NCBI GenBank assembly: GCA_016186855.1
Contig: JACPKT010000144.1
Span: 1 to 5,020, forward strand
Length of the DNA: 5,020 bases
DNA from: Candidatus Iainarchaeum sp.
GTDB lineage: Archaea > Iainarchaeota > Iainarchaeia > Iainarchaeales > GW2011-AR10
Reading direction: 5' to 3'
Below the pieces are notes generated by a model. The model was given only the letters and a program-made list of their open reading frames with translations. It did no database searches and had not been told where the DNA came from. This document shows, piece after piece, positions 1-4,764 of this stretch; within the stretch, counting starts at the first letter, position 1, and the number at the start of each line of letters is the position of its first letter. Position numbers and translations under genes: made by a program.

Positions 1-434
1 ATCCATTTTTTTACTGAAAAGCTTGAAGTCCAGGTTTTAAGCAATGGCACTGCTTCTTCTTTTCCCAAGCCATATTTCCACCTGAAAAAACGTTTTAGGA
101 CAGAAACATATTTTCGCAGTGTCCAGGCTTTTCTTTGTGAGCTCATTAATTCAATGTAGTAATTTTTGCAGTCCTCTTGGGTTATCTGGTCAATGTCCTT
201 GTTCATTTCCTTTAAAAAAGCATAAACAACTTGGGCATTTTTCAAAAGAGTTGCGGTTGAAAGCCGAGAATTAGAGGCCACAAATTGGGTAATTGTTTCT
301 TTGTTTTTTGGGCTTAATTTGTCGTCGTTTTCTATTCTTTCAATCATTGTTTGCAGGTTTTTAATGTAGTTGTGGGAGTCAACCCATTCCCTGCCGTTTA
401 AGCCGCTTGGTTTTGAAATTATTATGGATTTCAT
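1..434 (-). CDS. Tyrosine recombinase/integrase, N-terminal part (truncated by window edge)
   Basis: The frame opens at ATG 434-432 and stays open for 144 codons to the left edge, so only the N-terminal part is present. Residues about 52-125 match the SAM-like core-binding domain of phage/XerC-type integrases: LSTATLLKNAQ begins the first helix, followed by VVYAFLKEMNKDI, ITQEDCKNYYIELM and the closing helix LRKYVSVLKRFFRWKYG. That FFRW ending is typical of the domain. The catalytic R-H-R-Y domain must lie to the left and cannot be seen. About 50 residues precede the core-binding domain, longer than in housekeeping archaeal XerA proteins, which leans toward a mobile-element integrase. The family cuts and rejoins DNA through a tyrosine-DNA intermediate. 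The gene lies 79 bases downstream of the 3' end of tRNA-Asn on the same strand, a usual place for an integrated element. No Shine-Dalgarno site precedes the ATG, so it may be leaderless. An in-frame GTG nine bases upstream is an alternative start. Confidence 0.8.
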   Translation of the reverse strand, partial: MKSIIISKPSGLNGREWVDSHNYIKNLQTMIERIENDDKLSPKNKETITQFVASNSRLSTATLLKNAQVVYAFLKEMNKDIDQITQEDCKNYYIELMSSQRKAWTLRKYVSVLKRFFRWKYGLGKEEAVPLLKTWTSSFSVKKW

Positions 435-435
435 T

Positions 436-508
436 GCAGTCACTATTGTATTTCGGCGTTTGCCCAATATTTAAGGGCAATAGCCCACCAAAATCTAATA
501 GTGACTGC
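436..508. repeat. 12-bp perfect inverted repeat bracketing the integrase promoter
   Basis: GCAGTCACTATT at 436-447 is exactly complementary to AATAGTGACTGC at 497-508, with 49 bases between them. The left arm ends one base before the integrase ATG and the right arm begins four bases past the tRNA 3' end. Inside lies a second palindrome, TTGCCC (460-465) and GGGCAA (475-480) around an A/T-rich loop. Possible roles are an integrase-binding attachment site, an operator for autoregulation, or an RNA hairpin; the sequence alone does not decide. Confidence 0.7.
466..474 (-). promoter_or_regulatory. Possible TATA box of the integrase gene
   Basis: On the minus strand this reads TTAAATATT, a reasonable archaeal TATA-like box 32-40 bases upstream of the integrase ATG. 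Initiation would fall at or just before the start codon, which fits the lack of a ribosome binding site. It sits in the loop of the inner palindrome, so any protein bound there could affect transcription. Confidence 0.35.
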
Positions 509-548
509 TGGACGCCCGAGGGAGGACTTGAACCTCCGACCTGCCGAT

Positions 549-584
549 GACCGCCTCCCCTGTTGGACTTTTTTTTTGGAAAGC
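549..584 (-). other. 36-nt canonical intron of tRNA-Asn (between positions 37 and 38)
   Basis: The intron lies one base 3' of the anticodon, the commonest archaeal site. A full 3-4-3 bulge-helix-bulge forms: anticodon stem outside; bulge TCA cut after TC; central helix C32-T33-G34-T35 with GCGG (two wobble pairs); bulge TAG cut after TA; and inner helix CTTTCC/GGGGAG. A run of nine A residues on the minus strand lies in the intron loop. This is the structure recognised by archaeal tRNA-splicing endonuclease. Confidence 0.9.
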
Positions 585-606
585 TAACAGTCGGACGCTC
601 TACCTA

Positions 607-646
607 TTGCCCCAAAGCCGGCTCGTTTTTCAGCACCGCGCCTTGT
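607..646 (-). other. 40-nt D-loop intron of tRNA-Asn (between positions 15 and 16)
   Basis: Removing these bases restores the D loop AGTAGGTA. A bulge-helix-bulge can be drawn: the inner helix is CAAGGC (645-640) with GCTTTG (618-613), the central 4-bp helix is GCTC (652-649) with GGGC (612-609), and the 3-nt bulges are AGA, cut after AG, and AAT, cut after AA. No outer helix is evident, so this is a relaxed motif. In the precursor GCTC pairs with intron GGGC; in the mature tRNA the same bases pair with exon GAGC. Confidence 0.8.
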
Positions 647-681
647 CTGAGCTACTCGGGCACAATTTATTTGCTTTTATG

Positions 682-689
682 CATTTAAA
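682..689 (-). promoter_or_regulatory. Possible TATA box of tRNA-Asn
   Basis: On the minus strand TTTAAATG lies 21-28 bases upstream of tRNA base 1, within the usual distance for an archaeal TATA box that drives a tRNA with little or no 5' leader. The rest of the upstream region is A/T-rich without another equally well placed box. Confidence 0.4.
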
Positions 690-778
690 GAAGAAAAACA
701 ATTAAAAACACTTGCAGATTTTTTCAAAAATTTGTGGTTGAAAAAGTGCCTTGAAAAATTTTCTTTTTTGAAAATAAG

Positions 779-786
779 TTTAAATA
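779..786 (+). promoter_or_regulatory. TATA-like box upstream of the hairpin-repeat/structured-RNA region
   Basis: TTTAAATA is a consensus-like archaeal TATA element, preceded by a purine-rich stretch (GAAAATAAG) that could act as a TFB-recognition element. Initiation would be expected near 805-812, so a transcript would run through the hairpin repeats and the possible structured RNA, perhaps to ftsZ. T-runs at 791-797 and 808-816 directly follow and could weaken elongation. The remainder of 690-850 is A/T-rich with no gene that I can see. Confidence 0.4.
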
Positions 787-849
787 ACGCTTTTTTTGCT
801 TTAAATCTTTTTTTTTCAAACCCATTGAAATCTTTCTGTTTTTTTTAGA

Positions 850-908
850 GCATATTATCGTGTCCTGTCGCAGACTACTTTTAGATGATGCAGGTAAAGG
901 CCGTAAAT
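850..908 (+). repeat. Hairpin repeat copy 1 (degenerate)
   Basis: The 5' flank is intact: GCATATTATCG, with the ATATTATCG core at 852-860, as in copies 3 and 4. A CGCAG loop-like sequence follows at 869-873, but the expected complementary right stem is missing, and the 3' flank is represented only by ATGCAGGTAAAGG (888-900). I read it as a decayed copy whose stem no longer pairs. It is followed 66 bases on by copy 2. Confidence 0.5.
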
Positions 909-915
909 GTTTCTT

Positions 916-960
916 GTATTATTGTCCCTTCAAAGAAGGGACACATGCAGATTGTAAACG
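916..960 (+). repeat. Hairpin repeat copy 2
   Basis: The 5' flank GTATTATTG (916-924) is followed by an 8-bp perfect hairpin, GTCCCTTC (924-931) and GAAGGGAC (935-942) with loop AAA. The 3' flank CACATGCAGATTGTAAACG (942-960) is nearly identical to that of copy 4. A second small hairpin, AACGGAT/ATCCGTT (957-972), overlaps the end of the flank and abuts the closing stem of the possible structured RNA. Confidence 0.7.
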
Positions 961-972
961 GATCTATCCGTT

Positions 973-1245
973 GTGGACTCGCCCAAAAGTGAGAATCCAA
1001 GCCTCAATGGCTTTTGCCCAGCAAGGCACTTGCTTCCGCGAATCCTTAAACATTGAGTGCTAAAGTTACCGTTGCTCCGATCAAGGCCTGGCGGGTTTGG
1101 CTCAAGCAAACAATATTAAGGGACAGAAGGTCATCGAACACTTGTTGGAAGCCAAAGAAACAAGAAATCCTGCCCTTTGGGCTTTGGTTCCAGCCAAAGC
1201 GGGTTGCTGGCTACAGGAAACCGCTACCTTCCCAACCTAGTCCAC
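973..1245 (+). ncRNA. Possible structured non-coding RNA of unknown family
   Basis: This 273-nt segment is visibly less A/T-rich than its surroundings and is closed by a long-range 7-bp stem, GTGGACT (973-979) with AGTCCAC (1239-1245). Inside are a CTCGC/GTGAG hairpin (978-993); a 10-bp helix AGCCTCAATG (1000-1009) with CATTGAGTGCT (1051-1061, one bulged T) that encloses AGCAAG/CTTGCT (1020-1034); CTTGTT/AACAAG (1141-1164); GCTTTGG/CCAAAGC (1181-1200); and AGCGGGTT/AAACCGCT (1198-1225, one mismatch), which competes with the preceding helix. The length would suit archaeal RNase P or SRP RNA, but I do not find their conserved motifs convincingly on either strand. The strand is assumed from the upstream TATA-like box. 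An alternative is a decayed gene: one plus-strand frame from 860 to 1240 is interrupted only by TAA 1061-1063, with no recognisable product. Confidence 0.4.
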
Positions 1246-1448
1246 GAGTTAAATTAATGATAAAACTACTTAAAAAAAGTTATCATCATAACTCTAAAAA
1301 ATGCAGTTAACAAAAAACACGGATTTTTTCCAATCGTTATTAAATATACATAATCGTATTGACCTTAATACTTCTTTCTTTTGAAAAAAGAGTGTTAAAA
1401 AACGCTTATACATAAAACGGAAGCTATATTAACCCCTAAATGCGTAAT

Positions 1449-1458
1449 AATATACAAA
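1449..1458 (+). promoter_or_regulatory. Candidate ftsZ TATA box
   Basis: AATATACAAA lies about 57-66 bases before the ftsZ ATG. Initiation 25-30 bases downstream would leave a leader of roughly 35-40 bases containing the Shine-Dalgarno site. Boxes further upstream are equally TATA-like, so this choice rests on spacing only. Confidence 0.3.
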
Positions 1459-1501
1459 TAAGTTTTTTTCTTGTGGTATTCAAATTCTATTGTTATGGGA
1501 A

Positions 1502-1509
1502 GGGGTGAT
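1502..1509 (+). promoter_or_regulatory. ftsZ Shine-Dalgarno site
   Basis: GGGGTGAT is strongly complementary to the archaeal 16S rRNA 3' end (SD form GGAGGTGAT) and sits five bases before ATG 1515, which fixes the ftsZ start. It is the only strong Shine-Dalgarno site placed before a protein gene in this window. Confidence 0.8.
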
Positions 1510-1514
1510 TTAAA

Positions 1515-2591
1515 ATGAAATCCATAATCGACGAGGCCACAAATAAGACTGAAAAAATTGAGGACCGCCTTGAAGAGTTCGGCTCTCCAAAAATAATGGT
1601 CGTGGGGACAGGCGGGGCAGGATGCAATGCTGTCAACAGGCTTGCAAACATGGGGGTCAGTGGTGCCCAACTGGTTGCAGTCAACACTGACAAACAGCAC
1701 CTTGCAATAATTAATGACGAACTCACAAAAATACTGATAGGAAAAAGCGTTACAAGAGGACTTGGTGCCGGTGGGTACCCTGAAATCGGTGCAAAAGCTG
1801 CAGAGGTTTCAAGGACTGCCCTTGAAGAGGTTTTAAGCGGCGTGGACATGCTTTTTATTTCCTGTGGAATGGGCGGAGGTACTGGAACAGGTTCTGCCCC
1901 AATAATTGCAAAAATTGCAAAAGAGCAGGGGGCGATTGTGATTGGAATAGTTACCTACCCTTTTGCACTTGAAAAGGCACGACTAATAAAAGCAGAGGAA
2001 GGAATTGAGCATTTAAGGGAAGTGACGGACACTGTTGTGGTAATTGATAACAACAGGCTTGTGGAACTTGTTCCAAACCTGCCGATTCAGGATGCATTTC
2101 GGGTTGCAGACGAAGTAATTGCAAGAACTGTAAGGGGAATAACTGAAACCATCACGCAGCCGTCTCTGATAAACCTGGATTTTGCTGACGTTCGGAGTGT
2201 AATGAGCAATAAGGGTCTCAGCGTTATTGCTGTTGGTGAAAGTAAGAGTGTTGACAAGGTCAACGAAGTTGTTGAAGACACTTTGAGGAATGCACTTCTT
2301 GACGTTGAAATAAGCGGTGCAACAGGGTGCCTGATACACATTACCGGTGGCCCAGAACTGACACTCGGTGAAGCCAACGCGATTGGTGAAATGCTGACAG
2401 AAAAAATTGACACAAAGGCTTCAGTGATTTGGGGTGCAAGGGTTGACCCGACCTTTGAAAACAAGTTGGAAGTAATAACTATTTTTACAGGAGTGCATAG
2501 CCCGTACATTAAGGGTCCAACTCAAGAGGCAACTGCTAGGACTTCAAGGGGAACTGGCAGAAGAGACATAGACCTTGACTATATTAGGTAA
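1515..2591 (+). CDS. ftsZ: Cell division GTPase FtsZ
   Basis: The 358-residue protein is a full-length FtsZ. Its polymers form the ring that guides cytokinesis at the inner face of the membrane. GTP-binding elements are visible in order: GTGGAGCNAVN (31-41), NTD (57-59), the tubulin/FtsZ signature GGGTGTGSAP (120-129), and the T7 loop NLDFAD (220-225), whose N220, D222 and D225 complete the active site of the neighbouring subunit. The C-terminal domain runs to about residue 328 (ITIFTG). An acidic N-terminal extension of about 24 residues precedes the GTPase core. A short linker ends in the charged peptide RRDIDLDYIR (349-358), in the position where FtsZ proteins bind membrane anchors (SepF is the known archaeal partner; binding here is inferred). 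The start is supported by a strong Shine-Dalgarno site. The gene appears monocistronic: a terminator follows the stop by 12 bases. Nothing looks broken. Which archaeal FtsZ paralogue (1 or 2) it is cannot be settled by eye. Confidence 0.97.
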   Translation: MKSIIDEATNKTEKIEDRLEEFGSPKIMVVGTGGAGCNAVNRLANMGVSGAQLVAVNTDKQHLAIINDELTKILIGKSVTRGLGAGGYPEIGAKAAEVSRTALEEVLSGVDMLFISCGMGGGTGTGSAPIIAKIAKEQGAIVIGIVTYPFALEKARLIKAEEGIEHLREVTDTVVVIDNNRLVELVPNLPIQDAFRVADEVIARTVRGITETITQPSLINLDFADVRSVMSNKGLSVIAVGESKSVDKVNEVVEDTLRNALLDVEISGATGCLIHITGGPELTLGEANAIGEMLTEKIDTKASVIWGARVDPTFENKLEVITIFTGVHSPYIKGPTQEATARTSRGTGRRDIDLDYIR

Positions 2592-2603
2592 AATATTTTT
2601 TTG

Positions 2604-2634
2604 CCCGCGAAAGCGGGTTCTATTTCTTTTTTTT
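2604..2634 (+). terminator. ftsZ transcription terminator
   Basis: A perfect hairpin, CCCGC (2604-2608) and GCGGG (2613-2617) with a GAAA tetraloop, begins 12 bases after the ftsZ stop and is followed by the pyrimidine/T-rich tract TTCTATTTCTTTTTTTT. T-tracts are the main archaeal termination signal; the added hairpin may protect the 3' end. Confidence 0.7.
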
Positions 2635-2647
2635 ATTGCATTCAAAA

Positions 2648-2694
2648 GTATGTGCATATTATCGCCCCATCGAAGATGGGGCACATACGGATTG
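2648..2694 (+). repeat. Hairpin repeat copy 3
   Basis: Core ATATTATCG is at 2656-2664. The stem is CCCCAT (2665-2670) and ATGGGG (2676-2681) with loop CGAAG, and the 3' flank is CACATACGGATTG (2682-2694). An extra outer stem, GTATGTG (2648-2654) with CACATAC (2682-2688), would leave the conserved CATATTATCG as a one-sided 10-base bulge. This makes it the most structured copy. Confidence 0.75.
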
Positions 2695-2695
2695 C

Positions 2696-2719
2696 CAGCG
2701 AATCCTTTCGCTGTTTTTT
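2696..2719 (+). terminator. Hairpin with T-tract after repeat copy 3
   Basis: CAGCGAA (2696-2702) pairs with TTCGCTG (2707-2713) around TCCT, followed directly by six T residues. This resembles an intrinsic terminator on the plus strand and could be a second stop for ftsZ read-through or the end of a small transcript carrying copy 3. Copy 2 also has a small hairpin just after its 3' flank, so a second hairpin may belong to the repeat unit. Confidence 0.5.
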
Positions 2720-2734
2720 ATTGTAATTCAATTT

Positions 2735-2787
2735 TATATGGGCATATTATCGTGCCATTGCAGATGGCACACATACAGATTGTAAAC
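2735..2787 (+). repeat. Hairpin repeat copy 4
   Basis: GGCATATTATCG (core 2744-2752) is followed by the stem TGCCAT (2753-2758) and ATGGCA (2764-2769) with loop TGCAG, and the 3' flank CACATACAGATTGTAAAC (2770-2787). A partial outer stem, TATGGG with CACATA (one mismatch), parallels copy 3. Compared with copy 3, two stem positions have changed on both arms so that pairing is kept. Confidence 0.75.
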
Positions 2788-2788
2788 T

Positions 2789-2856
2789 AACAAATTGGCA
2801 AATGAAATATAAAATAATTTTACTTGCTGCCAATTTGTTGATCTGTTCGTTTTTTT
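2789..2856 (+). terminator. Large hairpin/T-tract between convergent ftsZ and M50 genes
   Basis: AACAAATTGGCA (2789-2800) and TGCCAATTTGTT (2828-2839) form a 12-bp perfect inverted repeat with a 27-base A/T-rich loop, followed by seven T residues (2850-2856) that overlap the M50 stop codon. On the plus strand this is terminator-like; on the minus strand the hairpin lies just past the M50 stop, with T-rich sequence in its loop. It may insulate both transcription units. Confidence 0.55.
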
Positions 2857-4315
2857 ACAAAAACAGTGGCACAGCATTAATTATTATTAGCGCGAGGATG
2901 AAAATAAAAAATGTCTTTAAAATTTTTTTCTCCAGCTTTTCTTCTTCTTTTTCCAAAAACTTCAGGTAAGGCGAAAAAATTATTGGCGCTATTCTTCCGC
3001 CGTCAAGCACTGGAAAGGGCAGGTAATTAATCATTCCGAGGAGAAGGTTGAAGAGCAAAAACCAGTTAAGCATTCCAAAAAGCAACCCAAGTGCAAGAGT
3101 GATTATTCCGTATTCTGGCGGAGGATTATACCCTGAATTTGGAATGTTTTCAAGCACAAACCCAAACTGTCCAAGCTCGTTTGGGGTTAAACTTATTTCT
3201 TTTTCCACTCCGTCAATTTCTGTCAGAAGCATTATTGGCTGGCGCCGGTTTTCAGAAATTCCTACAAAAACATCAGAGGAATGTAAAACTTTTTTGCCAT
3301 TAATTTCTTTTACAATCATTTCTTTTTCAAGCACTCCAAATGCAGGACTGTCATAATCTTTTTTGCAAAAAGTTATTTTTTCTCTAACCTCGCTTATTTT
3401 AACCCCTAAAACAGAATTGTTGCGAATTTCTTTTGCCCAGGGTTCAATTGTGGCATTTACCAATAGAATTACAAAAAATAATGCGATAATTGTCCCAAAA
3501 AATGCAGCAAGGTTTGTGATGACTCCGGCAGCAAAAACATGCAATTGCTTTATTTTTTCTGCTTTTAAGAGTTCTTTTTCATCAGGTTCCACAAACCCGC
3601 CAATCGGCAGAAACCCAAACAGCAAAATGCCGGTTGATTTAATTGGTATTTTTTCCTTTCTTGCAACAACGCCGTGCATGAGTTCATGGATTATGACCAC
3701 AAGCAAAAGCGGAATCCATGCGTAAAGCGGCACTGAAATCGGAACATTGGGCACTTCTATTCCCGGCAGGACTGGTGCAATTCCAGGGCACGAGCCCTCT
3801 CCTGCCAAAAAATTTGACACAATTGAAAAAGCGTTGATTATTAGTGTGATTATCACAAAGCCGCCAAAGCCAAAAAAGCCAAAAAGCACTGCAATGGGCA
3901 AAAAAAGCTCTTTGGTCAAAAAGCCTTCTGAAAAGGATTTTCCAAGCAATAAGTCAAAACCATAAAACAAAATCGCAAGGATAATTGTGCTCGCAGCAAA
4001 CAGCAGGCCTCTTTTTGTTTTTGAAAATTTTTTTCCAACCAAGAAATCTATTGCCACTGCCCCAAAGCCCAAGACTACTCCAATTTCCGTTAACCAGTCA
4101 AGCGGTTTTCCAATAACTGCCAGCTTGTCAAAAACCCACAAATGCTTTTGCGTTTTAAGCATTGAGAAAATGAAAAAAGTTTTTGCGCTGGCAAAGCGCT
4201 TCAACAACAGTGTCACAATAATTGAAACCACTAGAAAAACTGCCGCCATTGACAAGAAATCCAATCCGCCGTTTGCCACAACACCACTATTTTTTTTTAA
4301 AAAAAACCAATTCAA
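2855..4315 (-). CDS. Site-2 protease family (M50) membrane metalloprotease with PDZ-like domain
   Basis: The protein is a polytopic M50 (S2P-like) intramembrane zinc protease. The metal site HELMH (210-214) supplies H210, H214 and catalytic E211 inside a hydrophobic helix. The second signature, NYLPFPVLDGGR (430-441), supplies the third ligand, D438. Between them lie GFLPIGGFVEPDE (234-246), a hydrophobic segment (about 257-287) and a soluble PDZ-like region (about 300-392, GVKI...IVKEINGKKV...). The N-terminal half is hydrophobic, with several likely membrane segments (22-38, 75-94, 103-121, 133-166), followed by a C/P/G-rich loop (174-196). A Glu/Lys-rich stretch (454-466) precedes the last membrane segment. 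Such proteases cut membrane-embedded substrates; the substrate here is unknown. The 486-residue reading uses TTG at 4315-4313, 11 bases after the aMBF1 stop. The first in-frame ATG is at 4249 (464 residues), and no Shine-Dalgarno site favours either. It is probably co-transcribed with aMBF1. Confidence 0.92.
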   Translation of the reverse strand: MNWFFLKKNSGVVANGGLDFLSMAAVFLVVSIIVTLLLKRFASAKTFFIFSMLKTQKHLWVFDKLAVIGKPLDWLTEIGVVLGFGAVAIDFLVGKKFSKTKRGLLFAASTIILAILFYGFDLLLGKSFSEGFLTKELFLPIAVLFGFFGFGGFVIITLIINAFSIVSNFLAGEGSCPGIAPVLPGIEVPNVPISVPLYAWIPLLLVVIIHELMHGVVARKEKIPIKSTGILLFGFLPIGGFVEPDEKELLKAEKIKQLHVFAAGVITNLAAFFGTIIALFFVILLVNATIEPWAKEIRNNSVLGVKISEVREKITFCKKDYDSPAFGVLEKEMIVKEINGKKVLHSSDVFVGISENRRQPIMLLTEIDGVEKEISLTPNELGQFGFVLENIPNSGYNPPPEYGIITLALGLLFGMLNWFLLFNLLLGMINYLPFPVLDGGRIAPIIFSPYLKFLEKEEEKLEKKILKTFFIFILALIIINAVPLFL

Positions 4316-4326
4316 TAAAACAATAA

Positions 4327-4698
4327 TTACTCAACAATTTTAATATTGAGCGCGCTTTCAAGCTTTTTTGCAAGCTTTTTGTCAGGAAACATTTTTTCCT
4401 GCTCGATTTTGTGCAGGAAAGACTCTTTTTCAAAAATTTTTTGCGCCAACTCATTTAAAGTGAGATTGTTTTTTTGCCGCGCGCTACGAATAATTTGCCC
4501 AAACCCTTTCGCGAGGAAAAAATCCCCTGCAAAACCTGCCGGTGCCGCAGAAAATTCCTGGTTTTTTTTTACTGAAAAAACTGTTTCACCAATTACTCGT
4601 TCTCCAAGATTTGAGCAGTCAATGCACACAAGCATTTTCTGCCCGTACATTAAAATGTGGTTTTTTGCGTTTTCCTGCCCGCAGATTTCGCAATCCAT
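4327..4698 (-). CDS. Archaeal MBF1-type transcription factor (zinc ribbon plus helix-turn-helix)
   Basis: The 123-residue protein starts with a zinc ribbon, MDCEICGQ...LVCIDC, whose cysteines are C3, C6, C25 and C28. A short linker follows, then an XRE/Cro-type helix-turn-helix at about 70-122 (GQIIRSARQKNNLTLNELAQ, then KIEQEKMFPDKKLAKKLE). This order is that of archaeal multiprotein bridging factor 1 homologues, DNA-binding proteins of uncertain regulon that in eukaryotes bridge activators and TBP. Family members are usually longer, so the linker seems shortened. I chose ATG 4698 because the zinc ribbon begins there at once. An in-frame ATG at 4725 would add nine residues, but they are encoded by the 3' flank of hairpin repeat copy 6. 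No Shine-Dalgarno site is present. The M50 protease gene follows after 11 bases, so the two are probably one operon. Confidence 0.9.
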   Translation of the reverse strand: MDCEICGQENAKNHILMYGQKMLVCIDCSNLGERVIGETVFSVKKNQEFSAAPAGFAGDFFLAKGFGQIIRSARQKNNLTLNELAQKIFEKESFLHKIEQEKMFPDKKLAKKLESALNIKIVE

Positions 4699-4710
4699 AA
4701 ACGTTTGCGT

Positions 4711-4758
4711 CCGTTTACACCGCATACGTGTCCTACCTGCGGTAGGACGGTAATATTA
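4711..4758 (-). repeat. Hairpin repeat copy 6
   Basis: Read on the minus strand: 5' flank AATATTACC (4757-4749), stem GTCCTAC (4748-4742) and GTAGGAC (4736-4730) with loop CGCAG, and 3' flank CACGTATGCGGTGTAAACGG (4730-4711), which ends 12 bases before the aMBF1 ATG. The loop is the same YGMAG type as in copies 3 and 4, while the stem sequence is different. Confidence 0.7.
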
Positions 4759-4764
4759 ATTCAT

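Larger units (their letters stand above)
513..661 (-). tRNA. tRNA-Asn(GUU) with two introns
   Basis: The minus strand folds into a complete tRNA once 76 intron bases are removed, leaving 73 nt. The acceptor stem is GCCCGAG/CTCGGGC, the D stem GCTC/GAGC with loop AGTAGGTA, the anticodon loop CTGTTAA (anticodon GTT, Asn), the variable region AGGTC, the T stem GGAGG/CCTCC with loop TTCAAGT, and discriminator G73. The 27-43 pair is a T/C mismatch, so the anticodon stem has four good pairs. CCA is not encoded. Exons are 661-647, 606-585 and 548-513. The joined D loop is the perfect 8-base form and the joined anticodon loop is canonical, which supports both splice-site choices. The 3' end faces the integrase gene, so this tRNA is a likely integration target. 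Confidence 0.93.
1246..1514 (+). other. A/T-rich ftsZ upstream region
   Basis: I see no gene here. It contains ATGATAA/TTATCAT arms (near 1257-1286), a small hairpin AGTGTT/AACGCT with loop AAAA (1391-1406), and several TATA-like stretches: TTAAATATA (1340-1348), TTATACATA (about 1406-1414) and AATATACAAA (1449-1458). The direct repeat AATCGT(T)ATT flanks the first of these (1332-1341, 1352-1360). The leader is probably where ftsZ transcription starts, but which box is used cannot be told. Confidence 0.5.

Noticed and set aside
860..1063. 67-codon plus-strand frame beginning MSCRRLLL, with the same frame open beyond its stop to 1240
   Set aside because: Its ATG-like start lies inside hairpin repeat copy 1, it spans copy 2, no ribosome site precedes it, and I recognise no product. 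The helices of the region explain it better, though a decayed gene with one stop stays possible and is noted under the RNA candidate.
973..1245. Assignment as RNase P RNA or SRP RNA
   Set aside because: ACAGGAAACC near 1213 loosely resembles the 3' conserved element of RNase P RNA, but I find no convincing 5' partner, and no SRP helix 8 motif on either strand.
1053..1310. 85-codon plus-strand frame rich in W, R and K
   Set aside because: It overlaps the structured region, has an unusual composition, ends in A/T-rich spacer and has no ribosome binding site.
918..2787. A peptide motif (IIVPSKKGHMQIVN, IIAPSKMGHIRIA, IIVPLQMAHIQIVN) encoded by copies 2-4
   Set aside because: It arises because the flanks are conserved as nucleotides. 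Stem changes keep base pairing, copy 5 has a stop, and no common start or upstream coding sequence exists.
2575..2790. 71-codon plus-strand frame overlapping the ftsZ end
   Set aside because: It runs through the ftsZ terminator and two hairpin repeats, and has no ribosome site or family resemblance.
3048..4343. Several plus-strand frames of 72-120 codons
   Set aside because: They lie antisense to the M50 protease and aMBF1 genes, whose motifs are clear, so these are frame shadows.
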